DNA of 45,864 bases from Aeromonas australiensis (GCF_000819725.1 NZ_CDDH01000106.1:1-45864); one strand, 5' to 3'. Counted from the first letter of the stretch, positions 6,215 to 15,622 are shown. The notes: generated from the letters alone by a model not told the origin. Numbers and translations: made by a program.

Positions 6215-8284
6215 TCAGGCATTGGAATAGTGATCCCGTAAGCCGAGCCAGCGCCGTATCAAGGGTTCGACATGACTCGGGTGCCTATCCATGAGGAAGC
6301 GCGCCATCTTCTGCACCTGTGGAATAAGCGGCTGATCCCGCACCAGATCGGCGATCTTGAGGTCGGCCAGACCGGTCTGGCGGGTGCCGAGCAGTTCCCC
6401 CGGGCCGCGCAGTTCCAGATCGCGCTGGGCGATGAGGAAGCCATCGTTGGTCTCACGCAGCACCCCGAGCCGGCTCTGGGCCGTCTTGGACAAGGGGGCA
6501 TGATAGAGCAGCACGCAGTGAGAGGCCACCGCCCCCCGGCCAACCCGGCCGCGCAGCTGGTGCAACTGCGCCAGCCCGAGACGTTCCGGGTTCTCGATGA
6601 TCATCAGGCTGGCGTTGGGCACATCCACCCCCACCTCGATGACGGTGGTGGCGACCAGCAGTTGCAGTATGCCTGCCTTGAACTCCTCCATCACCCGCTG
6701 TTTCTCCACCGGCCGCATCCGGCCGTGCACCAGCCCGATATGCAGGCCGGGCAGCAGGTTCTGCAGCTCGGCGGCGGTATCCTCGGCGGCCTGACACTCC
6801 AGCACCTCCGACTCCTCGATCAGGGTGCAGACCCAGTAGGCCTGCTTGCCCTCGGTGCAGGCGAGCTTGACCCGCTCGATCACGTCGCCGCGACGGCTGT
6901 CGGGCAGCGCCACCGTGGTGATGGGGGTACGGCCCGGCGGCAGTTCGTCGATGACCGAGGTGTCGAGGTCGGCATAGGCTGTCATCGCCAGGGTGCGGGG
7001 GATGGGGGTGGCGGTCATGATGAGCTGATGGGGATGTACCCCCTCACGCTCCCCTTTCTCGCGCAGGGCGAGGCGCTGGTGCACCCCGAATCTGTGCTGT
7101 TCATCGATGATGACCAGCGCCAGGCGCTGGAACACCACCTGCTCCTGAAAGATGGCGTGGGTGCCCACCACCATCTTGACGCTGCCATCTTTGATCGCAG
7201 CCAGCGCCTCTTCCCGCGCCTTGCCCTTCTGCTTGCCCGCCAGCCAGCCGACCCCGATGCCGAGCGGCTCCAGCCACTTGGCGAAGTTGATGGCGTGCTG
7301 TTCCGCCAGCAGCTCGGTCGGCGCCATCAAGCCCACCTGACAGCCGTTGCCGATGGCTTGCAGGGCGGCGAGCGCCGCGACCAGGGTCTTGCCGGAGCCT
7401 ACATCCCCCTGCACCAGCCGCATCATGGGGTGGCTCTGTTGCAGATCCTTACCTATCTCGGCCACCACCCGGCTCTGGGCGCCGGTCGGTTTGAACGGCA
7501 GAGCGCTGAGCAGTTGTTCAACCAGCGCGGGCGCCGGTTTGAGAGCGCGAGCCAGCTGGGTTTGTGCCTGAGCACGCACCTTGAGTACCGAGAGGTTGTG
7601 AGCCAGCAGCTCCTCCAGTACCAGTCGCTGCTGGGCCGGATGTTGGCCGCTTTCCAGCAGCGGCAGAGCCACCGAAGGGGGTGGACGGTGCAGCAGCTTC
7701 AGAGCGGCGGCCAGCTCAATCTGGTGGGGATAGAGGCCGGCAGGCAGCAGCTCCTCCACGCCATAGAGGTCGAGCTGGGCCAGCGCCTGATCGGTGAGGT
7801 TGCGCAGGGTGAGCTGGCGCAGCCCTTCGGTAGTCGGGTAGACGGGGGTGAGTGCCTCTTCGGTCTGGCCGGCTTGCTCCTCGCCGAGCAGCTTGTACTC
7901 GGGGTGGGCCATCTCCAGCCCGTATTTGCCGGGGCGCACCTCGCCAAAGCAGCGGATCAGGCGGCCCGCCGCCAGACTGTTTTTCTGGGCGGCGGTGAAG
8001 TTGAAGAAGCGCAGGGTGAGGGTGCCGGTACCGTCGCTGATGCGACAGACCATCATGCGGCGGCGCCCCATCACCAGCTGAGTGTCCTGGATTTCGCCCT
8101 CGACGGCACCGTGCAGGCCGGGCGGCAGATCGCCGATGGGCCACACCTGGGTGCGGTCCTCGTAGCGCAGGGGGAGGTGGAACAGCAGATCCTGTACCGT
8201 GGCCAGCCCCAGCCGCTCGAGCTTCTCCAGCATCTTGCTGCCGACACCCTTGAGGCTATCGAGAGGAATTTTATCCAATTTCAT
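6215..8284 (-). CDS. recG: ATP-dependent DNA helicase RecG
   Basis: RecG remodels stalled replication forks and Holliday junctions. The N-terminal wedge region includes TVQDLLFHLPLRYEDRT. The helicase motifs appear in order: Walker A GDVGSGKT (near residue 295), DEQHRFG (DEQH box), TATPIPRTLAM, TTVIEVGVDVPNA and QLHQLRGRVGRG. Length from the ATG at 8284 is 689 residues, as expected; a TTG codon just before it could add one residue. The last 112 bp, ending ...RWLGLRDHYSNA, are repeated twice downstream. No frameshift or lost motif was seen, so the gene itself looks intact. Confidence 0.96.
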   Translation of the reverse strand: MKLDKIPLDSLKGVGSKMLEKLERLGLATVQDLLFHLPLRYEDRTQVWPIGDLPPGLHGAVEGEIQDTQLVMGRRRMMVCRISDGTGTLTLRFFNFTAAQKNSLAAGRLIRCFGEVRPGKYGLEMAHPEYKLLGEEQAGQTEEALTPVYPTTEGLRQLTLRNLTDQALAQLDLYGVEELLPAGLYPHQIELAAALKLLHRPPPSVALPLLESGQHPAQQRLVLEELLAHNLSVLKVRAQAQTQLARALKPAPALVEQLLSALPFKPTGAQSRVVAEIGKDLQQSHPMMRLVQGDVGSGKTLVAALAALQAIGNGCQVGLMAPTELLAEQHAINFAKWLEPLGIGVGWLAGKQKGKAREEALAAIKDGSVKMVVGTHAIFQEQVVFQRLALVIIDEQHRFGVHQRLALREKGEREGVHPHQLIMTATPIPRTLAMTAYADLDTSVIDELPPGRTPITTVALPDSRRGDVIERVKLACTEGKQAYWVCTLIEESEVLECQAAEDTAAELQNLLPGLHIGLVHGRMRPVEKQRVMEEFKAGILQLLVATTVIEVGVDVPNASLMIIENPERLGLAQLHQLRGRVGRGAVASHCVLLYHAPLSKTAQSRLGVLRETNDGFLIAQRDLELRGPGELLGTRQTGLADLKIADLVRDQPLIPQVQKMARFLMDRHPSHVEPLIRRWLGLRDHYSNA

Positions 8285-8403
8285 CAATTAGATGCCCGAA
8301 AACACTGTAAATATGTCCAGATGATAGGGGTTGTTGAGGGGCCGATGCAAGCCGAGTTGCTGCTGGCTGGGCCGTCAAGGCGGGGGAAACGGCGGATATA
8401 ACA

Positions 8404-8432
8404 AAGGCCTGCCGAAAACGGGAGGCCTTGGT
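8404..8432 (-). terminator. Terminator after pssA
   Basis: On the minus strand AAGGCCT and AGGCCTT pair with an inner CCG/CGG stem, followed by TTTGTTAT. It lies 42 bp after the pssA stop and before the recG start, so it separates the two genes. The T run is short. Confidence 0.65.
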
Positions 8433-8473
8433 CTGATTGCCGTTGGGCGGGGTGGGCGTTGCGCGCCCCGGGG

Positions 8474-9823
8474 TCAGATGATCCGCTTGAGCAGCAGATG
8501 AGCCTTGACCCTGTGGATCCGTCCCAGCAGCTTGCGCACCTGTTCCGGGTAGTCCTGGATCTGCTCCACCTGATCGAAGTGGCTGATCCGCTTGGTGTTG
8601 GTCAGGATGTTCTCCCGCTCCGCGTTGAACTGGGGACGCAGCAGGTGGCGACGATCGTGTACCAGCAGGCCGTTCTCCAGATCCAGCGCCCAGGCGCGGG
8701 GGTTGAGGTTGTTGCCGGTGAGCAGGGCCCACTCGTCATCCACGAAGATCCCCTTGAGATGGTAGGAGTTGCGCTCGCAACACCAGAGCATCAGGTTGAG
8801 GCGACCGTCGTCGATGTGGCGCTGGTTGCGCTCGGCAAACTTGCGCAGGTTGGTCTCGTAGAGATAGGGCAGGCCACCGATGGTGGAGAACTTCTCTTCC
8901 GGCGGAATGAAGAAGTCGTTGGCGGTCTTGTCGCCCACTACGATGGTCACCTTGCAACCGCGCTGCAGCAGATCCTCGATATCCTTGCTCAACTCCTTGG
9001 GGGGATTGAAGTAAGGGGTGCAGATGAAGATCTCCCGCTCGGTGGCGCGCACCAGATTGCGGATCATCAGGTTGAGCTGGTTGTTACGCTTGCCCAGACC
9101 CACCATGGGGGTGACGGCCACTTCCTGAGTGTTGACCGGCATGGTGCTGAAGCGGTACTGGCTCTGGCGCAGGTTCTGCTTGAAGCGGCGGATCGGCCCC
9201 TTCAGCTGCTTGGCGCTGGGGATATCGCTGTGATCCAGTCGCTGCACCGCGTCGCTCTTCACGAACAGGTCATCCACGTAGTTGGCCATGCTGCGGGCCA
9301 GTTCGGGGCTGGCTATCTGGTGATAGCGATCGAAGCGGTAGCGATCCTGCTGGTGCAGGTAGATGTCGTTGAGGCTGGCGCCGGAGTAGAGCACCACATC
9401 GTCGAAGATAAAGCCCTTGAGGTGGAGCACGCCGAGCAGCTCGCGCCCTTTGACCGGTACGCCGTAGATTTCGATCTGGTGCTCGTGTTCGGCAGCCATG
9501 GCCTGATACATCAGGTGGTTGCCCCCCTGCTTGCCCTTGCCGATCAGGCCGCGCTGGGCACGGTGAAAATCGACGAACAGCTTGATGTCGAGAGCCGGGT
9601 TGCGCTGCTTGGCGGCGTAGAGGGCGGAGAGGATCTCCCGGCCTGCTTCGTCATCCTGCAGATAGAGAGCCACCAGATAGATGCGCCGGGTGGCACTGGC
9701 GATAAGCGCAAGAATGCGGCGTTTGAAATCCTGGGCGCTGTAGAGCACTTCAAACTGATCCGCTGCGACGGCGATCTGGGGCAGGTGTGCCAGCAGTTGT
9801 CGATAATGGGCCGATGAATGCAT
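8474..9823 (-). CDS. pssA: CDP-diacylglycerol-serine O-phosphatidyltransferase
   Basis: PssA makes phosphatidylserine, the precursor of phosphatidylethanolamine, from CDP-diacylglycerol and serine at the membrane surface. The enzyme is of the phospholipase-D type. Two HxKx4D motifs are visible: HLKGFIFDD (about residue 135) and HLKGIFVDD (about residue 350) followed by GNNLNPRAW. The ATG at 9823, with CAGG seven bases upstream, gives 449 residues, close to E. coli PssA (451). An in-frame GTG at 9841 is possible but less likely. No transmembrane segment is seen, as expected. Confidence 0.95.
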   Translation of the reverse strand: MHSSAHYRQLLAHLPQIAVAADQFEVLYSAQDFKRRILALIASATRRIYLVALYLQDDEAGREILSALYAAKQRNPALDIKLFVDFHRAQRGLIGKGKQGGNHLMYQAMAAEHEHQIEIYGVPVKGRELLGVLHLKGFIFDDVVLYSGASLNDIYLHQQDRYRFDRYHQIASPELARSMANYVDDLFVKSDAVQRLDHSDIPSAKQLKGPIRRFKQNLRQSQYRFSTMPVNTQEVAVTPMVGLGKRNNQLNLMIRNLVRATEREIFICTPYFNPPKELSKDIEDLLQRGCKVTIVVGDKTANDFFIPPEEKFSTIGGLPYLYETNLRKFAERNQRHIDDGRLNLMLWCCERNSYHLKGIFVDDEWALLTGNNLNPRAWALDLENGLLVHDRRHLLRPQFNAERENILTNTKRISHFDQVEQIQDYPEQVRKLLGRIHRVKAHLLLKRII

Positions 9824-9926
9824 AGAGAAACCTGAAATCACGGGGTTAAGCGTTCCACTCGGAGCGATGAATAGGCGATTCTAGCAATCTCGCCCTCTGG
9901 GCCAAAGAAAGAATCGTCAGAAAGAT

Positions 9927-9956
9927 GAAAAAGGCCTCACTCGTGAGGCCTTTTTT
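9927..9956. terminator. Terminator after the gluconate permease gene
   Basis: AAAAAGGCCTCA pairs with TGAGGCCTTTTT around a short CTCG loop, with A and T runs on both sides. It lies 18 bp beyond the stop of the permease gene on the minus strand. Confidence 0.9.
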
Positions 9957-9973
9957 GGGGGTGTTCGTCGTGA

Positions 9974-11314
9974 TCAGAGGAAGCTGTAAATGATCATTGC
10001 CATCACACCGCCGGTGGTACCGATGATGGTCTCCATCACGGTCCAGGTCTGCAGAGTCTGCTTCTCGGTCAGGCCGAGGTAGCGGTTGGCCAGCCAGAAA
10101 CCAGAGTCGTTGACGTGGGAGAGCACGATGGAACCGCCGCCGATGGCGATGGTGACGGCTGCCAGTTGGGCACCGCTGAGACCGAGCGGCTCCAGCATCG
10201 GCAGTACCAGACCGCAGGCGGTCAGCATGGCGACGGTGGCAGAGCCCTGAATCACCCGTACCGCAGCGGCCAGAATGAAGGCCAGTGCGACGATGGGCAG
10301 ACCGGTATCGGCCAGCATGTTGCCCAGAGCGGCACCCACGCCGGAATCAACCAGCACCTGCTTGAACACGCCACCGGCACCGGTCACCAGGATGATGACG
10401 CCCGCCGGCTGGATGGCGCTGTTGCAGACGCTCATCACCTCGTCACGGGACATGCCACGGCGAATACCCAGCAGATAGAAGGCGGCCAGGCAGGCGACCA
10501 TGATGGCGGTGAAGGGGTGGCCGATGAACTCCAGCCAGCCGTGCAGGCTAGTACCGGTTTCGACAAAGCGGCCAACGATGGTCTTGAGGCCGATCAGCAG
10601 CAGCGGCAGACCGATTAGGCCCATGGCCAACCCGAAGGAGGGCAGGGATTTGTTGTCATCGTGGACGCTGTTCTGGGCATCGGCGGGCAGCGGCACATCG
10701 ACGATCTTGCTGATGAAGTCACCGAACAGCGGGCCTGCCAGGATCAGCGCCGGTACGGCGGCGATCAGGCCGAACAGGATCATGTAGCCGAAGTCAGCAC
10801 CCAGCTGGGAAGCCACCAGAATCGGGCCCGGCGCTGGAATAAGGAAGGCCTGACAAGTGGCGATACCGGCCAGTAGGGCGATACCAATCTTCACCACGCT
10901 GCCGCCGCCACGACGGACGATGGCGAAGGCGACGCCGATCAGCAGCACCACGGCCACGTCAAAGAAGAGCGGCAAGGCGCAGACAAAGCCGGTCAGGGCC
11001 ATGGCCCAGTTGGCTCGCTTGACGCCGAACTTGCCGAGCAGGGTGTGAGCCACCCGGTCGAGGGCGCCGGTCACTTCCATCACCTTGCCGAACATGGCGC
11101 CCAGCGCCACGACGACAGCGACAAAGCCGAGGGTGCCCCCCATCCCTTTCTGGATGGTGGCGGCGATATCGGCCGGGTTCATGCCAGCGGCGAGACCCGC
11201 CACCATGGAGACCAGAATGAGGGAGACAACGGCGTGGAGCCGGGCCTTCATCACCAGGAAGAGCAGCAGCACAATCGAGCCTGCGGCCGTCATGATCAGG
11301 GAGAGGTCAGACAT
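9974..11314 (-). CDS. GntP-family gluconate:H+ symporter
   Basis: The 446-residue protein is almost entirely hydrophobic, with about 12-14 predicted membrane spans. It carries GntP-family signatures such as ALPLFFDVAVVLL, IPAPGPILVASQLGADFG and GGGSIVLSHVNDSGFW. It imports gluconate, which the neighbouring kinase phosphorylates. The start at 11314 has AAGGAA upstream. It is divergent from gntK-edd-eda, and the shared intergenic region holds overlapping GntR operators, which supports gluconate over other aldonates. Whether it is a GntT-, GntU- or GntP-like member cannot be decided by eye. Confidence 0.92.
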   Translation of the reverse strand: MSDLSLIMTAAGSIVLLLFLVMKARLHAVVSLILVSMVAGLAAGMNPADIAATIQKGMGGTLGFVAVVVALGAMFGKVMEVTGALDRVAHTLLGKFGVKRANWAMALTGFVCALPLFFDVAVVLLIGVAFAIVRRGGGSVVKIGIALLAGIATCQAFLIPAPGPILVASQLGADFGYMILFGLIAAVPALILAGPLFGDFISKIVDVPLPADAQNSVHDDNKSLPSFGLAMGLIGLPLLLIGLKTIVGRFVETGTSLHGWLEFIGHPFTAIMVACLAAFYLLGIRRGMSRDEVMSVCNSAIQPAGVIILVTGAGGVFKQVLVDSGVGAALGNMLADTGLPIVALAFILAAAVRVIQGSATVAMLTACGLVLPMLEPLGLSGAQLAAVTIAIGGGSIVLSHVNDSGFWLANRYLGLTEKQTLQTWTVMETIIGTTGGVMAMIIYSFL

Positions 11315-11449
11315 TGTTATGCGTTCCTTAATCCAAGTTCTGTAGTGACACCTTGCTGATCCGTCGGCAAACCATATCTTTATGATTTATTTAGATTTAT
11401 GGCAAGGGCTCAACATCATATGCCCAGGTGGCTATGGGTTTGCTCAGTC

Positions 11450-11465
11450 TGTGGCAGACTTCACA
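11450..11465. promoter_or_regulatory. Candidate CRP-cAMP site upstream of gntK
   Basis: TGTGGCAGACTTCACA differs from the CRP consensus TGTGA-N6-TCACA by one base in the left arm. It lies just upstream of the GntR operators and about 95 bp before the gntK start. This fits catabolite activation as known for E. coli gnt genes. It is a sequence match only. Confidence 0.5.
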
Positions 11466-11473
11466 TTTTCAGT

Positions 11474-11501
11474 CGTTACCGGTAACATGTTACCGGTAAC
11501 G
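11474..11501. promoter_or_regulatory. Double GntR operator between permease gene and gntK
   Basis: The 28 bp are a perfect palindrome built from two TTACCGGTAAC units joined by ATG. They match the E. coli GntR operator pattern ATGTTA-N4-TAACAT. It is placed 58 bp before gntK and within the divergent control region, so GntR would repress both directions when gluconate is absent. The regulator is encoded at 14598-15605. Confidence 0.85.
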
Positions 11502-11559
11502 TGTTAGATTAGAACCCATCAACAGCTGGTTTTTTGAAAAGTGGGACAGAGGTCAAATT

Positions 11560-12069
11560 ATGGCGGGCAAGTGCATTATCGTGATGGGTGTGTGTGGTAG
11601 CGGCAAATCCAGCGTGGGTCTGAAAGTGGCCCAAGCGCTGGGTGCCAAGTTCATCGATGGTGATGACCTGCACCCCAGGGCCAACATCCAGAAGATGGCG
11701 GGTGGCAACCCCCTCAACGACGAGGATCGTGCCCCCTGGCTGGAGCGGATCCGCGACGCCGCCTACAGTCTCGAGCAGAAGAACGAGACCGGCATCATCG
11801 TCTGTTCCGCCCTCAAAAAGCAGTACCGCGACCAGATCCGCGAAGGCAACGAGTCGGTCAGCTTCATCTTCCTCGATGGCAGCCAGCCGCTGATCCTCGA
11901 ACGGATGCGTGCCCGCAAGGGCCATTTCATGCGTGAAAGCATGGTACAAAGTCAGTTCGATACTCTGGAGCGCCCGGATGGCGAAGCCGGTGTATTCCAC
12001 ATTGATATAGACGGCACCTTCGAACAGGTGGTTGACCGCGCCGTCACAGCATTGGAGCAAGCCCAATGA
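11560..12069 (+). CDS. gntK: Gluconokinase
   Basis: This enzyme phosphorylates gluconate with ATP to 6-phosphogluconate. The Walker A motif GVCGSGKSSVG is at about residues 10-20. The GDDLHP segment and the LIxERMRARKGHFM lid region are typical of GntK, and the 169-residue length is usual. The ATG at 11560 follows AGAGG. It overlaps edd by four bases (ATGA), indicating translational coupling in a gntK-edd-eda operon. Confidence 0.96.
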   Translation: MAGKCIIVMGVCGSGKSSVGLKVAQALGAKFIDGDDLHPRANIQKMAGGNPLNDEDRAPWLERIRDAAYSLEQKNETGIIVCSALKKQYRDQIREGNESVSFIFLDGSQPLILERMRARKGHFMRESMVQSQFDTLERPDGEAGVFHIDIDGTFEQVVDRAVTALEQAQ

Positions 12070-13862
12070 TTCATCAGGTAATTTCCGACGTCACCGCTCG
12101 CATCCGCGAGCGCAGTGTCGCCCGTCGTCAGGCATTTCTGGCCCGCATCCAGCGTCAGGCAGAGCATGGCAAGACCCGCGCCTCCCTCTCTTGCGGCAAC
12201 CTGGCCCACGCCGTGGCGGCCTCGAGCTGTGACGAGAAGGGTCGTATTCTCGATATGACCCGTGCCAACGTCGGCATCGTCACCGCCTACAACGACATGC
12301 TGAGTGCCCATCAGCCCTATCAGGGCTATCCGGACATCATCAAGGGCGCGCTGGCCGAGCTGGGCCACAGTGCTCAGGTTGCCGGTGGCGTGCCCGCCAT
12401 GTGCGATGGCGTGACTCAGGGGCAGCCGGGGATGGATATGTCCCTCTTCTCCCGGGATCTCATCGCTCAGGCGACCGCGCTGTCGCTCTCTCACAACACC
12501 TTCGATGCCACCCTGCTGCTCGGCATCTGCGACAAGATCGCTCCGGGCCAGATCATGGGTGCCCTCTCCCACGCTCACCTGCCGACGGCATTTGTTCCTG
12601 CTGGCCCGATGGCGAGCGGCATCAGCAACGACGAGAAGGTGAAGGTTCGCCAGCAGTACGCCGCAGGTGAAGTGGGCCGCGACGCCCTGCTCAAGATGGA
12701 GTGCGGCGCCTACCATGCGGCGGGTACCTGCACCTTCTACGGCACCGCCAACACCAACCAGCTGGTGTTCGAGGCGATGGGGTTGATGCTGCCAGGCTCT
12801 GCCTTTGTGCATCCCCACAGCGAGTTGCGCCAGGCCCTGACCATTGAGGCGGCCCGTCGTATCAGCGCCATGATCCCGGGCTCCCCGGCCTATCGTCCCC
12901 TGAGCGAGGTGCTGGACGAGCGTTCGCTGGTCAACGGTCTGGTGGCCCTGCTTGCCTCTGGCGGCAGCACCAACCACAGCATTCATATGGTAGCGCTGGC
13001 CCGTGCCGCCGGTCTGGTGCTGACCTGGGATGACATCAGCGATCTCTCCGATGTGGTGCCGCTGCTGGTGCGCATGTACCCGAACGGCCCGGCCGACGTC
13101 AACGCCTTCGAGCAGGCGGGCGGCGTGCCCGGTCTGATGCGTCGCCTGGCCGAAGATGGGCTGATCCACATGGACGCAACCCCTGTCTTTGGTGAGATGC
13201 AGGATTACCTCACGCGTCCGACCCTGGTCGATGGCCAGCTGGTATGGCAGCCGGTAGGTGAAAGCAGTGACGTGAGCGTGCTGTCACCTTCCGGCAGCGT
13301 GTTCCAGGCCACCGGCGGCACCAAGCTGCTGGCGGGCAATCTGGGCCGCGCCGTGGTCAAGGTCTCCGCCGTGGCGCCCGAGTATCGGGTGATTGAAGCA
13401 CCGGCGCGGGTCTTCTCCTCCCAGCATGCGGTTGAAGCGGCCTACAAGGCGGGCGATCTCAATCAGGACGCCGTGATCGTGGTGCGCCACAATGGTCCGG
13501 CCGCCAACGGCATGCCGGAGCTGCACAAGCTGATGCCGGTGCTCGGCAACCTGCAGAAGGCGGGTTACAAGGTGGCGCTGGTCACCGATGGCCGTCTCTC
13601 CGGCGCCTCCGGCAAGATCCCGGCAGCCATCCACGTCACCCCGGAAGCGCTGCACGGCGGGGCCATCGGCCTGCTGGCTGACGGTGACCTGCTGCGGGTT
13701 GACGCGGTAAACGGCAGCCTCGACTGCCTGACCGACTTGACTGGCCGTACCCAGGCCGAGATTGACCTCACTCCGGAACAAGAGGGGTGGGGTCGTGAAC
13801 TGTTCAGCGTGATGCGTCGCGCGGTATCGAGCGCCGAGTGTGGCGCTACCATCTTTGACTAA
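12066..13862 (+). CDS. edd: 6-phosphogluconate dehydratase
   Basis: Edd removes water from 6-phosphogluconate to give 2-keto-3-deoxy-6-phosphogluconate (KDPG), the first committed Entner-Doudoroff step. It belongs to the IlvD/Edd dehydratase family with an iron-sulphur cluster. Likely cluster cysteines lie in GVPAMCDGVTQG (about residue 115) and in LLGICDKIAPGQ (about residue 155); MECGAYHAAGTCTFYGTANT is also conserved. The C-terminal GRLSGASGKIPAAIHVTPEA is the family signature. The 598-residue length is normal. Confidence 0.97.
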   Translation: MIHQVISDVTARIRERSVARRQAFLARIQRQAEHGKTRASLSCGNLAHAVAASSCDEKGRILDMTRANVGIVTAYNDMLSAHQPYQGYPDIIKGALAELGHSAQVAGGVPAMCDGVTQGQPGMDMSLFSRDLIAQATALSLSHNTFDATLLLGICDKIAPGQIMGALSHAHLPTAFVPAGPMASGISNDEKVKVRQQYAAGEVGRDALLKMECGAYHAAGTCTFYGTANTNQLVFEAMGLMLPGSAFVHPHSELRQALTIEAARRISAMIPGSPAYRPLSEVLDERSLVNGLVALLASGGSTNHSIHMVALARAAGLVLTWDDISDLSDVVPLLVRMYPNGPADVNAFEQAGGVPGLMRRLAEDGLIHMDATPVFGEMQDYLTRPTLVDGQLVWQPVGESSDVSVLSPSGSVFQATGGTKLLAGNLGRAVVKVSAVAPEYRVIEAPARVFSSQHAVEAAYKAGDLNQDAVIVVRHNGPAANGMPELHKLMPVLGNLQKAGYKVALVTDGRLSGASGKIPAAIHVTPEALHGGAIGLLADGDLLRVDAVNGSLDCLTDLTGRTQAEIDLTPEQEGWGRELFSVMRRAVSSAECGATIFD

Positions 13863-13871
13863 GGAAGAGCT

Positions 13872-14513
13872 ATGCAGAACTGGAAAGTGACCCCGGCCGA
13901 GGTGTTTGCCGCCTCCCCGCTGGTACCCGTGATGGTTATCAATGAGCTGGATCAGGCTCTGCCGATGGCCAAGGCGCTGCTCGATGGCGGCATCTCGGTG
14001 TTCGAGATCACCCTGCGCACCCCGGTGGCGCTCGATGCCATCGCTCTCATCGCCAAGGCGATGCCGGATGCCATGGTCGGTGCCGGTACCGTGCTCAACT
14101 GCGAGCAGTTTGACGCAGCCGTCGCTGCCGGTGCCCGCTTCGTCATCTCCCCGGGGATGACGCCGGCCCTGCTGGCCCACGCGGCCAAGAGCACTGCACC
14201 GCTGATCCCGGGGGTGGCTACTCCGTCTGAAGTGATGCAGGCGCTGGAAGCGGGCTATGACCATCTGAAGTTCTTCCCGGCCGAAGCGAATGGCGGCACC
14301 AAGGCGCTCTCTGCCATTGCCGCCCCGCTGCCCCAGGTGAAGTTCTGCCCGACCGGCGGTATCGGCCCGAAAAACGTCGCCGACTATCTGGCGCTCAAGT
14401 GCGTGGCCACCGTCGGCGGCTCCTGGATGCTGCCGGCCGATGCGGTCAAGAGCGGCAACTGGGAAGAGGTGACCCGCCTCTCCCGCGAAGCGGTTGAGCT
14501 GGTTAAACGCTAA
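13872..14513 (+). CDS. eda: KDPG/KHG aldolase
   Basis: Eda cleaves KDPG to pyruvate and glyceraldehyde-3-phosphate. It is a small TIM-barrel class I aldolase. The Schiff-base lysine lies in [13 protein letters not shown] (about residue 134), and the catalytic glutamate is in [11 protein letters not shown] (about residue 42). GTVLNCEQF and [10 protein letters not shown] are conserved. The 213-residue length is normal. It starts nine bases after edd, with AGGAAGAG as the ribosome-binding site, and ends before a shared terminator. Confidence 0.97.
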   Translation: MQNWKVTPAEVFAASPLVPVMVINELDQALPMAKALLDGGISVFEITLRTPVALDAIALIAKAMPDAMVGAGTVLNCEQFDAAVAAGARFVISPGMTPALLAHAAKSTAPLIPGVATPSEVMQALEAGYDHLKFFPAEANGGTKALSAIAAPLPQVKFCPTGGIGPKNVADYLALKCVATVGGSWMLPADAVKSGNWEEVTRLSREAVELVKR

Positions 14514-14534
14514 GCCTCAGTTGTGCAGAAAACC

Positions 14535-14562
14535 AAACAGGCCACCCTCGGGTGGCCTGTTT
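14535..14562. terminator. Bidirectional terminator between eda and gntR
   Basis: AAACAGGCCACC pairs with GGTGGCCTGTTT around a CTCG loop, with A/T-rich flanks, between the convergent eda and gntR genes. Confidence 0.9.
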
Positions 14563-14597
14563 GTTATCGCCGTGACTTAAGTGGGTGAGGGAAGGAA

Positions 14598-15605
14598 TTA
14601 CCCCAGACTCTCCCCGATATAGAGGGAGAAGCCGATATCCTTGCGGGTATCGGGTTGGGATTGGCCGCTGAGACGCGCCAGCAGCAGGGTGGCCGCCTCC
14701 CGACCGATCGCTTCCCGCGGGGTGGCGATACTGGCCAGTTTGGGGGTCATGGCGTGGCCGATGTCGAGAGCGTTGCAACCAGCGATGGCGATCTGCTGGG
14801 GCACCGGGATCCACTTGGCCTGACACTGCAACAGGGCTCCCACCGCCAGGTCATCGTTGGTGCAGAACAGGCCATCGAGGTCGGGATAGCGTACCAGCGC
14901 CTGATCCAGTAACTCGCCCCCCAGGGTGAAGCTGGAGGATTGCTCGGTCAGCAGATGCTGGCCGGTGAGGCCGAAGTCGGTCATCGCCTGATAGTAACCC
15001 TCCATCCGCAGCTGGGTGCGCACGTCGAGCCGCGCACCGAGATAGACCACCTTGCGTCGGCCCCGGCGCAGCATCTCTGTTACCATGGCCCGGGCCGCGG
15101 CTCTATGGTCCATGCCGACCACCATGTCGATGGGGGTTTGCGGCAGATCCATGGTCTCTACCACTGGAATGCCGGCGGTGGCGATCATCTTGCGGGTGCG
15201 CTCGGTGTGCTGGCTGTCGGAGAGGATCAGGCCATCCACATGGTAGGAGAGCAGGGACGCGACCTGCTCCTCCTCCCGTTCCGGGCTGTAGCCGTAGTGG
15301 GCCAGCAGGGTCTGGTAACCAGCCGGTCGGGTCACCGACTCGATACCCTGGACCACCGCCGAGAAGACCTGGTTGGAGAGGGAGGGGATCAGGATGCCAA
15401 TTGCCTTGCTGGTCGCGTTGGAGAGAATATCCGGCGCCCGGTTGGGGATATAACCCAGCTCTTCCACCACCGCCGCGATCCGCTCGCGGGTCCCCTCAGC
15501 CACGGTCTGCGGGTCGCGCAGATAGCGGCTGACAGTCATCTTGGTCACGCCGGTCTGGTCGGCGATATCTTGCAGAGTGGGGCGGCGCTTGCGGGTGGGG
15601 CTCAT
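14598..15605 (-). CDS. gntR: LacI-family gluconate repressor
   Basis: The N-terminal helix-turn-helix is TLQDIADQTGVTKMTVSRYL (about residues 9-28). The hinge region NRAPDILSNATSKAIGIL and the effector domain closely follow E. coli GntR. It should bind the TTACCGGTAAC-type operators and release them with gluconate. The ATG at 15605 (MSPTRKRRPTL) gives 335 residues and a family-like start. The frame is open to 15647, but an upstream start would overlap the operator at 15623-15638. It lies next to the genes it is expected to control, unlike in E. coli, where edd-eda is elsewhere. Confidence 0.93.
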   Translation of the reverse strand: MSPTRKRRPTLQDIADQTGVTKMTVSRYLRDPQTVAEGTRERIAAVVEELGYIPNRAPDILSNATSKAIGILIPSLSNQVFSAVVQGIESVTRPAGYQTLLAHYGYSPEREEEQVASLLSYHVDGLILSDSQHTERTRKMIATAGIPVVETMDLPQTPIDMVVGMDHRAAARAMVTEMLRRGRRKVVYLGARLDVRTQLRMEGYYQAMTDFGLTGQHLLTEQSSSFTLGGELLDQALVRYPDLDGLFCTNDDLAVGALLQCQAKWIPVPQQIAIAGCNALDIGHAMTPKLASIATPREAIGREAATLLLARLSGQSQPDTRKDIGFSLYIGESLG

Positions 15606-15622
15606 AGGGGTGTCCAGCGTGG

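Noticed and set aside
5991..6326. Possible CRISPR-like array (regular 112-bp repeats)
   Set aside because: Units are tandem without unique spacers, too long for CRISPR repeats, and are copies of the recG 3' end; no cas genes are near.
6272..8401. Long open frame antisense to recG
   Set aside because: Antisense frames without stops are expected from GC-rich codon bias. The protein has no recognisable domain, and RecG on the other strand is complete.
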